64,000 bases of DNA from Sipunculus nudus. Taxonomy: Eukaryota > Annelida > Sipuncula > Golfingiida > Sipunculidae. The notes beneath the pieces were generated by a model. That model saw nothing but the letters and a program-made list of their open reading frames with translations. It made no database searches and was not told the origin of the DNA. Location of the stretch: NCBI GenBank assembly GCA_026874595.1, contig CM049309.1, positions 75,462,723-75,526,722 on the forward strand, in the 5' to 3' direction. The position numbers and the translations under genes were made by a program. Shown one piece after another: positions 34,501 to 42,402 of the stretch (the first letter of the stretch is position 1; each line of letters begins with the position of its first letter).

Positions 34501-37121
34501 ACTTCGTCAGTACTAGGATAAATATAAAATGTTTCTTCATTTGCCAAATTTCACTCAGGGTTATATGGTCTTGGCTGAAAAATTTTTCATGGGCACCATG
34601 AGCAATTCCTGAACACAGAGAGCGATATCTGCTAACTCATTCCAGCCAAAAATGTTATGAATAAAGTCACGTGCACTAATTCTTACTACAAATATCTGAT
34701 TGGCTCTCTCTGTCTAATGTGAGTGGCCACTTAGCCAATCACAGGAACATAGGCATGGCAAATCACAAGTCTGTCATCGTGGTCTGTCTGGATTGTTAAA
34801 AATAGAAGCTGACATTGCTGGTTGACAAATACGGATAGCGAAAAGAACACCGTTTATGGTGAAAGACAATGATCATTCACATTATATATGAGCAAATGAT
34901 TTCCTCCTGTTGATGTTTACCTGCTACTTGCCTAATTTTTAGTGCAATGTGGACGTATTATTGTCAAAACAGTGGGAAAACTCATCTGGTTTTGCAGTGT
35001 TTGACCCCGGTGATAGGTTCGGCTGAATTAGAGATCCTATTGGACCTTATATAATTAGCCAGCAGTACCGATGGATTTATTATTACGTTTGACACTTAAC
35101 GCTGCTTTTGACAAGATAGTGAATAGTTATTTTCTTTCCTGATGATGTAAAAAAGACACTGCTGATTTTCTGCCGGCCAAGGGGGTTGGCAGTACCCAGT
35201 TTTTACCGGACCTCCCTCAAAACTGCCTGAAAATTCTGGTGGGCCGGTACCACAAATTCGAGCCCTGCTAGACTGAAATCATAATATTCACTGAACCATG
35301 AGAGCCTTTTCATATGCAACATTAACCAGTATACTTTATAGACCTTATCAGATCTCTCGGGTTTTCACATCCAGGCTAAATCAGATCTAGATTTGCTTGG
35401 GGGGGGGGGGGGTTATAAAAGTAACATATCATATGACTGTTATTACTGCTTATCATTTTACCTCTTTCAATGATGCAACCATCACCATCAATATTCTCTA
35501 AAGATGACACCGCTTGAAAATTCAACAAGTAATTTCCTTTGAAAGCACTGCTTTGTTAGTATTGATTTTTGAGTAGAAATTCATCACCTGGAGAATGTTA
35601 AAGGACCAAGTGATTGTAATATATAAGGACTGTAAGACCTGTGGTATACATTTCAGGTGACAGCAGTAAAGACTAAGTCTGGAGATCTGAAGTTCATCTC
35701 AGGAGCAGAAGAAAGTGATGCTGACACACCAGGTCGAAGGTCAGTGAATTATAGATGCTTTCTCTAGTACAGGTAGCACCTTTTCAACCCTCTGACATTA
35801 GAAAGTCTACAACTCGCATCAGAGTGCCTTTACATCTTGTATCTATATATATAAGACATCACTGTAACCATGATGAGGATGCAAATATTTTTGACAAAGC
35901 CTCATGGCCTACAAGTTTGCTGGCACTTGACATAAACCAAACCAAATGTTAGCATTTTAGTATATTTACTAACAACACCAACCATGTTAGAGAAAAATTT
36001 TGTTTTAACTCGGCATATTGTTAAATCCCCCTGTATGTTTGTTGAATTTCTGACCACATGAATACAAGCATGGCTCACAAGAGTTAATGAGCGGTAGCCG
36101 ACTTGTATGCAACACAAGCAGTGACTCATTGCCATAAAGACAGGTTTTCACTTTGGTTTGTGAGTTAATATTTTCTTTTGTGTTTATTCATCACGCATAC
36201 CATAATGTTAAGATTATCAGCTGTAGGCTAACCAGTCCAATATGAATGCCTACTGAGCCTTGTATGTACAGCTATAGTACAAGAGACATGATGACACACC
36301 TGTGAATTATCATGTCTTCATAGTGGTCAGTGAATGATTCCTTAATGTGACTGAATTTTCAGTTGAATTCTATTATGGCTGATCCAGCCACTGACAAAAG
36401 ACTTTCAATTGCTTGTCTAATTTAGACGTTTTTCTCCAGTTTATTCAATTTAGAATTAACTTAAAGCAGAAGGCCCCATTTTATGTTTGACAAACCTTTG
36501 CCTATTTGCGAAGCCTTTTTCTAGCAAAGGCAGTTACTTTAAATTATGCCATGTTCATAAAAGTGATATAATCAGTAAATTGAATACCTTGTGAACAACT
36601 GTATAAGACAACCCTTCAACACAGTTGAACAGTAATTTATTCAACCTTTACACAGTATAGCCTCACTGGCATACCATGTACATTTTCTTGCCTATAGCGT
36701 CAGTCATTGCAAAGCAAAACACTTGTCTTTATAGATAATCCTGGATCTTTTATATTAGCTGTAAATCAGATTGATGTAATATATTACATTAAAAATATGC
36801 GCATATTAAATACTTCATATATTATGCATATGGTACACTGTGTAGGTAAACTGGTGAGATCGCCAAATTAGAACACTCACAAAACACTGTAAAATGAAAA
36901 TCGAGAAAATTAAAACCGGTGGATATGAAGCCAACCACGATATCAGGCTGAGCTCTTTGTGTCCAGGGCCTGTCATTTAATTTCCATTTTTTGTGTTTGT
37001 TCACAGAAAGGTGAAAAAGAAGAGGAGACCTGTTGACACAACTACAGACCCCGACAGCACGAGACAAAGACCGCCCAGGAAGAGCAGACAGCCTAGAGAT
37101 GTCCAAGAATCCACAGCATAG
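1211..37121 (+). CDS. AHI1: Jouberin (AHI1) homologue, 29 exons, 5'-partial
   Basis: Spliced gene. Exons: 1211-1355, 2748-2853, 3910-4039, 4385-4511, 5094-5334, 6338-6427, 6964-7057, 7616-7711, 8677-8775, 11020-11145, 11718-11782, 12302-12497, 13074-13189, 13644-13812, 15367-15508, 15845-15897, 16331-16425, 16542-16675, 17347-17487, 18252-18354, 20817-20907, 22432-22575, 23354-23465, 25372-25430, 31448-31513, 32364-32526, 33489-33571, 35657-35739, 37007-37121 (TAG). All have AG/GT borders, and the phases join into 3384 nt (1127 residues plus stop). Domain order is lysine-rich N-terminus, C2-like, WD40, Gln/Pro linker, SH3, basic tail, which is the jouberin architecture; segments such as [17 protein letters not shown] and [11 protein letters not shown] match what I recall of vertebrate AHI1. 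Vertebrate AHI1 is a transition-zone/basal-body scaffold mutated in Joubert syndrome; the same role here is inferred. The human protein has about 1196 residues. The start codon and roughly the first 130 residues lie upstream of the window. Confidence 0.95.
2197..2706 (+). repeat. Dispersed repeat, copy 1 (copy 2 at 56050-56515)
   Basis: It shares with 56050-56515, in the same orientation, the blocks tttagcatttgcacagataa, the tail tggcaagtagg/cttgccc...aagc and a run of ttaagattcagtta-like words. Two related modules lie in tandem here (from 2197 and from 2523, each with gggttcatgttggacccac). Family unknown. Confidence 0.55.
3015..3725. mobile_element. MITE-like element with imperfect inverted ends
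   Basis: The left end, tacagtacagcaccttttatctgaac, is mirrored by gttcagataatgatgctccacttta at the right. The inverted ends are about 25 bp with mismatches; the inside is AT-rich without an open frame. It lies in the AHI1 intron between 2853 and 3910. The tacagta start is shared with other elements in the window. Confidence 0.5.
5094..8775 (+). CDS. AHI1: AHI1 exons 5-9: C2-like domain
   Basis: Five exons (5094-5334, 6338-6427, 6964-7057, 7616-7711, 8677-8775) encode residues 170-376. An acidic Glu/Ala-rich segment comes first, then the block [20 protein letters not shown], then [20 protein letters not shown], then [11 protein letters not shown], then [12 protein letters not shown] and a [10 protein letters not shown] strand. 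This order is that of the conserved region between the N-terminus and WD40 domain of jouberin, which is predicted to be a C2-type beta sandwich like those of other transition-zone proteins. I see no cluster of calcium-binding aspartates, so a calcium-independent fold is more likely. Phases join exactly across all four introns. Confidence 0.92.
5885..6080 (+). repeat. Dispersed repeat (second copy at 42822-43015)
   Basis: Both copies run from gggctccc through catttagaccat, gcac(a)gt/attgt, attacttaataattaaa and aaacct to cat or caaac with similar spacing of about 190 bp. They occur in introns of the two genes, in the same plus-strand orientation. A related AT-rich module with ctcctatat and tcaggag lies at 43840-44160. 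Confidence 0.5.
9040..9390 (+). repeat. Possible SINE-like or dispersed repeat
   Basis: Higher-GC stretch in an AT-rich intron. ttagcgagttgg at about 9073 resembles an RNA polymerase III A box, but no clear B box follows, so a tRNA-derived SINE is only a possibility. Confidence 0.25.
9475..10627. repeat. Tandem 279-bp repeat, about three units, with a GCC-rich start
   Basis: The phrase catctgtttgtctgcc...taaaatcactcata recurs at about 9800, 10079 and 10357, so the period is about 279 bp; a half unit precedes it. Each unit holds catatctcgggaaccgtttgac, caagctcatatct and two copies of the palindrome GGTGGCGCCACC (9916, 10046, 10194, 10323). Open frames crossing it are a by-product of repetition. 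It ends in a 38-bp motif (10590-10627) found inverted at 55469-55506. It begins with a gccgccgctgcc run. Confidence 0.8.
11020..17487 (+). CDS. AHI1: AHI1 exons 10-19: linker and WD40 beta-propeller
   Basis: Ten exons encode residues 377-788. The first two are the linker ([13 protein letters not shown] and a polar segment). From 12302 the WD40 repeats follow: [13 protein letters not shown], then blades ending near [20 protein letters not shown], [54 protein letters not shown] and a degenerate last blade with [12 protein letters not shown]. Seven blades can be counted, enough for one propeller. Exon 13644-13812 ends inside a 90-bp unit that is then tandemly repeated six times, so its donor site is multiplied. 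WD40 propellers are protein-interaction platforms; partners cannot be read from the sequence. Confidence 0.93.
13801..14340 (+). repeat. 90-bp tandem repeat, six units, overlapping an AHI1 exon end
   Basis: Units start at 13801, 13891, 13981, 14071, 14161 and 14251, each exactly 90 bp and nearly identical. The first unit begins inside the coding exon 13644-13812, so its last 12 coding bases (gatcatgctcag) and the donor gtagac are repeated. Each unit also has ttctctctcttttag, an acceptor-like pyrimidine tract. The unit ends in atacagtaaaacc, the start of the MITE that follows. Confidence 0.95.
14329..14512. mobile_element. MITE with tacagtaaaacc termini
   Basis: The left end tacagtaaaacctcatctaa is mirrored at the right by gcggtttcaccgtgta. 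Inside, caaccacctca and ggttgt words give further fold-back. Its left tip is contained in each 90-bp unit upstream. Confidence 0.6.
15240..15366 (+). repeat. Short tandem repeat abutting an AHI1 acceptor
   Basis: Words of the form ttgattgacag/gtcata and ttcatgttttgatttacag are repeated up to the exon start at 15367. AG-ending candidates fall at 15252, 15271, 15309, 15328 and 15366; only the last opens the coding exon without a stop. Confidence 0.75.
18252..25430 (+). CDS. AHI1: AHI1 exons 20-24: low-complexity linker
   Basis: Exons 18252-18354, 20817-20907, 22432-22575, 23354-23465 and 25372-25430 encode residues 789-958. The first two carry a charged segment ([16 protein letters not shown]) that may form a short helix; vertebrate jouberin has a similar stretch (KQRLETVT-like) after its WD40 domain. 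The next three are rich in Ser, Pro, Gln and Met, with a [14 protein letters not shown] tract, and look disordered. Phases are 1/2, 2/0, 0/0, 0/1 and 1/0 and join cleanly. The introns are large: one holds the 2-kb minisatellite and the next after this block holds the DIRS element. Confidence 0.85.
18640..20605 (+). repeat. Minisatellite of about 39 units, mean near 50 bp
   Basis: Unit type: gttagtcagcatcttatatt then cttctgggtcctctctcctag and ttagagcactaa. In the centre, two variants (ggatct...ttctcttag and gcatct...tctcctag) alternate as a 96-bp dimer. A larger block is duplicated: the segment starting gcacgaaggtagtcagc at 18769 recurs at 19171, 402 bp later. The outer units are more diverged. 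It fills most of the intron between exons 18252-18354 and 20817-20907. Confidence 0.93.
21238..21358. repeat. Inverted repeat, long imperfect hairpin
   Basis: gattctttcattcaccc, agcatg and agatgtgcgcac (21238-21283) recur inverted at 21309-21355 (gtgcgcgcacatct, catgct, ggtgaatgaaagaatc), with a loop of about 25 bases. It may be a fold-back element or a small RNA precursor. Confidence 0.7.
21838..22210. mobile_element. MITE, same family as 53162-53568
   Basis: It begins tacagtagaatgccgttttt and continues with ggacaagctttttgttt and ggtccagcagcaagt, as does 53162-53568. The right end, aaaacggcattc...gggcattct, is degenerate. It lies in the AHI1 intron before exon 22432. Confidence 0.75.
23630..24070 (+). 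repeat. Degenerate tandem repeat, three units of about 150-180 bp
   Basis: Phrases like aaaatccatgcatgtttat/gaagtcaga and atggattttcatgaaattc recur about three times. The unit at 23835 includes AGGTCAGAGGTCA. A 144-codon open frame across the region is not protein-like. Confidence 0.5.
25874..26031 (+). repeat. DIRS left inverted terminal repeat
   Basis: From tgtgagctgtttctg to cataatcacattttc this is the reverse complement of 31156-31310, with only a few differences (for example gcaaacc/gccaacc and ttccggt/ttcccgt). The outer 21 bases (25853-25873) are unique to the left end and are complementary to the internal region. Confidence 0.92.
26149..27926 (+). pseudogene. DIRS gag-like region, frameshifted
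   Basis: The region opens with ATG at 26149 and a cysteine-rich N-terminus (CVSCG, then CYSCR) that could bind zinc. The frame changes at a 9-G run (26392-26400), again around 26630-26730, and once more near 27430-27440, where the product resumes with [19 protein letters not shown]. The last part (27483-27926) is helical and resembles the gag-like protein of other DIRS elements ([23 protein letters not shown]). The middle is Pro/Ser/Ala-rich. At least three frame changes are needed, so no full protein can be made. The gag-like role is inferred from position and composition. Confidence 0.7.
28058..29556 (+). pseudogene. DIRS reverse transcriptase-RNase H, two frameshifts
   Basis: The reverse transcriptase begins near 28058 ([14 protein letters not shown]) and has [44 protein letters not shown] and the catalytic YLDDWLV. 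The frame moves by one base near 28450-28465, just before DLTDAYF, and back near 28930-28950, after FLTRRSV. RNase H follows, with its four acidic residues visible in [26 protein letters not shown] and LADALSR. The order RT, RNase H, recombinase is that of DIRS1-type elements. An open frame continues to 29959, but its last part overlaps the recombinase frame and seems not to be conserved. Confidence 0.92.
29686..30943 (+). pseudogene. DIRS tyrosine recombinase, frameshifted with two stops
   Basis: In a frame different from RT/RNase H, an open frame (first ATG after RNase H at 29686; its open part starts upstream) has the N-terminal SAM-like domain ([24 protein letters not shown]) and the catalytic domain. 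The first catalytic Arg is in [12 protein letters not shown] 10-G run at 30529-30538 shifts the frame; after it HDIR supplies the His and second Arg, and the nucleophile is the Tyr of RFYLKDV. TAA at 30662 and TAG near 30713 interrupt it; the TAG comes right after ISTS, where relatives usually have Trp, so a TGG to TAG change is likely. Not functional as it stands. Confidence 0.9.
31002..31116 (+). repeat. DIRS internal complementary region
   Basis: The first half (ttctcattaatacagaaaca to cgtaataaaac) is complementary to the left outer end 25853-25905. The second half (cattccctccctgtgaatgg to ttttctgtattac) is complementary to the right outer end 31292-31353. The junction is the C-run near 31047-31054. 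In DIRS1 this region is the template that lets the two ends be joined in a circle. Confidence 0.9.
31156..31358 (+). repeat. DIRS right inverted terminal repeat and right end
   Basis: 31156-31310 is the inverted copy of the left repeat. The outer part, 31311-31358 (aacagtttactaac through the G-run), is absent from the left end and is complementary to the second half of the internal complementary region. Confidence 0.92.
31448..37121 (+). CDS. AHI1: AHI1 exons 25-29: SH3 domain and basic C-terminus
   Basis: Exon 31448-31513 ([20 protein letters not shown]) leads into exon 32364-32526, which encodes a nearly whole SH3 domain: ALYDYSA at the RT-loop start, an acidic RT loop, NWWVGRL at the n-Src/distal strands and GFFPANYV at the 3-10 helix. 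All the aromatic ligand-binding positions are kept, so binding to proline-rich peptides is expected. Exons 33489-33571 and 35657-35739 are acidic with DDDYDEPD and EESDADTPG patches. Exon 37007-37121 is strongly basic ([17 protein letters not shown]) and ends at TAG 37119-37121. This matches the order SH3 then charged tail of jouberin. Confidence 0.94.
33756..35272. mobile_element. 1.5-kb element with inverted ends
   Basis: Left: cagggctcgttttgcc, then ccggac-rich words. Right, inverted: ggtccggta...cgagccctg. The ends share agggctcg plus ccggac motifs over about 90 bp. The interior has a higher CpG content and one minus-strand open frame of 83 codons (34173-33922) with no recognised family. 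It sits in the AHI1 intron 33572-35656. Confidence is limited by end divergence. Confidence 0.55.
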
Positions 37122-39260
37122 AGCTAGATTACATAAACTTAAATGTTCTTATTGTTGTCCTGTCAGGCTTAGAGCACCCTTGCTGCATATCAAAAGTGGT
37201 CCAGAGTCTTATTTGTTGAGGCTTTGAAGAGTTGGGCGTAAGATGAAGTGTAGGGAAAGTGGTCTCCCTCTGGCTAATCATGGTCAGATGTTTGTGATTT
37301 TTAATTTTCTTTTATGAAAAGATGTTTGTTTGTTACAAACATGTTACTCAGTTTATACCTCAGGTTACAGAGTTTGTTATGTGACACAACACTTGACCAG
37401 CCTTTTACACCAAGAACTTGGAGAAGATACCAGGTTCTTGATTACGTGTACTTAAAAACTCGGCCTTGTGGCTGCAGATCTATGTGGCCGACTTCTCCCT
37501 TGCCGTCTCTCTACATGATCTTGGGCTGAGGCAGAGCTGCTTCATCCATGCTCTGGCAACTGGCTGGGGTCAGATTTCCAAATTAATTACAAAGTTATAG
37601 CTAAATATCCAAATTACAATGTTTTAATATATTCCTACTTCAAACAGTCCTTGATTCAAACTGTTTCAGCTAGTGCAAGCCATGGTTATCAAGTTCCCCA
37701 CCCAATTTATCATTTTATTTTTCAGGCTTAGTGTTCAGGATCAGTTGGTTAGTCTAGGGACTCCTATGTATGAATTTTCAGTACTGTGTGAAACAGTGTG
37801 AAACCTGCAGAGGGAAATGACAAACTGTTATTCTTTGACAAATCTTGATGAGATTAACTGTAGAAAAACCCACACTGGTTGTATTTTACTATATATTGTG
37901 TAGATATATCAAGCACCATAGCAACACTTGCAGTCTTTTCCAGTCCAAGCCAAGTTGCAGTGTCTAGTCAGAGAAACTCAAACACTTACGACTGTTAGAT
38001 AGAAATTTTAGTTTACACAGCTTGTACATTTAGTAAGGTTGAATCAGTTTGTTTGAAGATAACTGCACATTTATATTTATTTACATGATGGGGTTTGTTT
38101 AGAATCTTGGGAGTATTGACAGCTGAAAACAAAATGGGTGTGCAGCCTACCCTGGCTATACATAATACAGTTATTTGTCATCAAATACATATAACAATTA
38201 TTTGTCCATAGGCATTTTTATAAGTATCATATAATAGTTTATAAATGCATATCATTTTGAATTTTACAGACTAGGATCACAAGTTGCTGAATTGATATTT
38301 TCCCTGAGAGAATCTCGTTCTTTTTAAAGACTTTTGAAAGTGTGTGCCAAAAAAGTGAAGTGTAATTGTCAATTTATTCATTATTTTATTGAAGTTTATC
38401 TGATATTTCTAAGGCAGATAGATAGAGAAGCAGGCCTTGGGACATTATCAGTAGTGATTATGTTAAATAACAGATTTGAGTATATATGTTGTGTCATAAT
38501 AAGTTAATATTTATATTTTACCAATATCATGTTTAAAAGTAAAATATTTAGAAGGAGTGCACCCTGGGGCATAGTCAAGACTGGTTAAAAACCTGTGGCA
38601 GATTAACTTTAGTGCCTTCTCAAGTTTGTGCCTTTTAAGTGAATTTAAAGCATGAGCATATGCTTGTCTTCATTGCTGCAAGTGCAGTCTTCACGCAGCA
38701 GTTAAACACTGCAGTCATCCCAGATCTCCTTCAGTGTAACCACTGCTTTGTATAGCAAGTTTTTCGGGGTTTCTACACTAGGGCTGGCATAGAGCCAAGA
38801 ATTGTAGTCAGACCCATGAGAGTGTGGTATCCATAAGAACAGCAGAATCTTGCTGTACAAAGGGGTTAACGCACAGAGAGATATAGAACTACTGCTGTGT
38901 GAGGAGTGCTGAAAGCTTCTTTCATAAATTTGTGCTAAACAGTGAATTGGGACAGTTGTTTAGAGCTGCAGGATTGAAAGTAGAAACATAGATGCACTGG
39001 TGTAGGGACCAACAGCAATATGAAAAACGGAAAAAAGTGTTCACAGTGGTATAAAAATTTTGCATAAATAAATGCAGCTTGACGAATACCATGACACACT
39101 GGAAGTTACAATGTGTGTCCCTTTTTAACTAAAATACTGGTTGTCTTATCCAGCTGCAACGATTAATAAATCTGATATAGGAAATGTGCAAGTCTCAATA
39201 ATATAATATTTCGAGGTGTCCCCTGCAGATCTTTTGCCACTTTTGTGTGCAATAAAAAGT
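37122..39260 (+). other. AHI1: Probable AHI1 3' UTR and polyadenylation signal
   Basis: No convincing open frame follows the stop. Candidate AATAAA signals on the plus strand lie at 39067-39072, 39251-39256 and 39886-39891. The last is followed by a GU-rich stretch (tttgtgtac) and the middle one by tgttttgaattt. Either could end the transcript; which is used cannot be decided from sequence. Confidence 0.45.
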
Positions 39261-40049
39261 AGTGACAAGGATGCAGTTTCTTTGAAAATGTTTTGAATTT
39301 CAGCCACAGTTTGATATGTATCAGATTGTTTATTTAATCACAGTTTTTTTTTAAGATATTCTTATGATCAAGAAACTAATGTGCAAAATGCTAAAAATCA
39401 TTCTATGACATTTCAGTTGGAATAACACACCAGGGAATATAATGCTCTTTCACCATATGATCATGATACACAGATGTTCCATTATTAAAAAATGGCAATC
39501 AGTGATTTCCCTGGGAATTCAGTTTAAATTCTCTGGCTATGTGCACATGAAAATTGTTAGCCATTAAACCAATTGTCCAAATATTAATCATTGTACTATT
39601 ATACTTGTGAAAGTCAGTCTTCCACAGTGCCAAACATTTTAATAAATTTGTAAATACAATAGATTGTAAATATGTAACATTTAGTCTGTTGCATGTAGCT
39701 ATATTTATGAACAGCACAACAGGGTGTAGATTTACTGTATTATTCTCATTTAGAAATCAGCACATCTGTCATGCATGTGTATATATTTGTACATACATGT
39801 ACTTAATTAGTTAGGTTCTTTTAGAATGTTATGATAACTCAGTGCATGCGAGTTGATAAATATTATCAAGTGTGCCTTTTCAAACAATAAAATTTGTACC
39901 ACTTCTGTTTGACACTTTGTGTACATTATGCTGCAAAAGTGTTCCAATTTTAACCACGTAAAATCCTGCAGGCAATCCATGGGAGGGGTCCTGTGCCAGC
40001 AGTGTTTCAAAACACACAAACTCACCATGTACAGTATACAAAGAAGAAA

Positions 40050-41099
40050 ATATAGCAAAAAAAAACATGACAACTTTATTAATGAGAGGATACAAACTCT
40101 CATACAGTTACTGAACTGCACAGGACTTGTAAAATGCTCTGTAACAAATATCACACTTTGATACATAAAACCAGACATGGTACAAAATGAAATTACCAAT
40201 AAATAACATAGTAAAAGAATAAGACCTTAAACAGCTGAAACAGACCCAGCAGTTCATCATTACCTATTCTACAAGCTTGTCTCCAGGTTTCTTTTTATTT
40301 TTATGATGAAATCCTAACATGCACTGTGACTAGATAATCTGACATTATTATATACAGAACAGATCCTTCTGGATATAATATGTACAATCTTATAAACAAA
40401 GGAACTTCACAAGCCTTGTGGAAAAAATGTGCTTGAAAGCAGGTCTCACCAGTGCAGAATGAATATATCAGTGGCTGGAGGGAATTTAATCCCCCCCCCC
40501 CCCTACCCCTTGTCGTGAGAAATTTAATTTTTTTTTTCAGTTTTTCTTGAATTTTTAAAGCTGACCCCCCCCCCCCCCAATAGCATTTAAATCCAAGTAT
40601 ATGACAATTGTCTTTAACTAACAGATGATGTTTGTTATTTGATGCTCAAATAACGAGATATAAAATATTAGTTATTCAGTGCTGGAATGGAAAACAAATA
40701 CAAAATTACCTGGCTAAACCAGATAACCTGTTCCATGAAAACTTGTCATGTAGTTTGCAGTCATTTTACATCAAGCAGCTGAATCTTCATTGGTTGGTCA
40801 TGTACCTTTCTTATGCAGTGGTATAAAGCTGCATTCTTTTTAGAACTCTGACACTGAACCACTGCTGGATATTATATGGTTTTCTGGGTTTCCTCATCAG
40901 GTGGACAGCACAGAGCAAAGTTTGTACAGAATATTGAGGGCCTGGTATCCTAGGTTTCAAACCTATATACACTAAAATTCTGACTGTAGTGACTGTAATT
41001 AAATAGTACTTTACCTCTATATGGCAGTGAAAATGGCAAAATTAGTAAGAGTACATTATATAACAGGACAAAAAAAAACAGTATACATTTTTTATCAAG
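40050..41099 (-). other. HMGXB4: Probable HMGXB4 3' UTR with AATAAA
   Basis: The stretch after the HMGXB4 stop has no credible exon. On the minus strand an AATAAA (plus-strand TTTATT, 40075-40080) is followed within about 10 bases by a U-rich run, a good cleavage/polyadenylation context. A second TTTATT at 40294-40299 is an alternative. C-runs at 40491-40502 and 40565-40578 fall inside it. Confidence 0.45.
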
Positions 41100-42402
41100 C
41101 TACAATCCTGGCATTATATAGGATATATTATCTAATGTTTTGCTGTGTGTTTGTAATGGGCAGCCATTTAACTCTGGTACACAAGTGGTTAGCGCCATCA
41201 GTGGTCCCAATGAACATAACATGGTGTCCAAAAGGACGCTCAAAGCCCCCTGGACAGCTGGTGCCCTCTGGAAACAGAAAACCTGAACATTAATTACATA
41301 CAAAATTACATACAGAAAACTGCATTAAGATCTTCTAATTGTTGAGACTTATATTAATAGCAGTCTGGGTGAATGAGCAAAACTTAAAATATCTGTGCTT
41401 GCATCTTGCAATGAGGCATGAAAAGCCTTCACTCCCAGTCTCTTACCAGATGGTCTGTGGTACAGTAGAACTTCTATTTTGTAGACACTGACGGGATCAG
41501 GGCTTTTTGTCAGTAATAGATGCCCATATTACAGAGGTGTGGACTATGAATTTACTTCTGGTGCCTGCCTCCAGTGTCTGTAAAAACTGGTGTCCTTATA
41601 AGGTGACTCTAAAGAGAGGTTTCCATGTATAAAGGTATAAAGTGTGAAAATGGGAACCAAATGTACCAATCAAGATGTGCTTGGAAATATTTTAAAGTAG
41701 TGTCTTTAAAATATTTTATTGCAGATGGCAAAAGAATACTGCTATTGTCAGAGTCTTCAAGACAAGGTTTCCACAAGGTGGGCTTTTGTGCATGAAAAGT
41801 TCTGTTTAATTGTGACTTGGAAATATTTATGTTAATGTTATTAATTGATTTATTATAATAATTTATTTACTATCCAGGCCATCTGTTTGAGACCCACAGT
41901 TTGGTTATTTCTTTTGGTCACATTTTACTTGAGAGAGGGTGTGAGTGTATGATTGTTTTTTCCTGAAGTGGTTTACTGAAAGTCTTTAGACAACATAAAA
42001 CACCTTATCTACATACCTCCTGATAAGGCACACTACAACAGAAAAGGAGCTGGTTAAATTTATTAATTTTTAGTGTGTTTTCTTTATATGTCATCACTGA
42101 TGTGGCCTACTTGGAGGTATGCCAAATCAGTACAAACTGATACAGCCAATGACCCTGTGTTAGCACTGACACAGCAGTCCATATACACTTAATTGTTTAA
42201 CAGAAAAATTAATTAATTGGTATGTTGCATAACAAACAGGTAGAAGTCAGCAACAGGAGTAAGCCACAGGATGACTGCTTGTGTGTGTGAGTATGTATAA
42301 AAGACTTACTGCTTGGTTCTGTAGATTGGAACCAATCACTGATAGGCTGTCTCCTAGAAGCTTCATATGTGCTGCTATATCTATTGGCTCTATGTTCTCA
42401 AG
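41100..42402 (-). CDS. HMGXB4: HMGXB4 exons 11-12: conserved C-terminal domain
   Basis: Exon 42402-42310 encodes LENIEPIDIAAHMKLLGDSL and then SVIGSNLQNQA. Exon 41267-41100 encodes GALSVLLDTMLCSLGPLMAL, PELNGCPLQT and ends LDNISYIMPGL with TAG at 41102-41100. The two blocks closely follow what I recall of the human HMGXB4 C-terminus, including the terminal YIMPGL. The domain looks helical and amphipathic and is probably a protein-interaction module. It is the strongest support for the gene's identity. The exon just before (44707-44624) is a Thr/Pro-rich spacer. Confidence 0.95.

Noticed and set aside
39807..40199. 130-codon minus-strand open frame near the gene ends
   Set aside because: It lies beyond or within the HMGXB4 3' UTR, has overlapping frames on both strands, no domain and a random-looking hydrophobic stretch.
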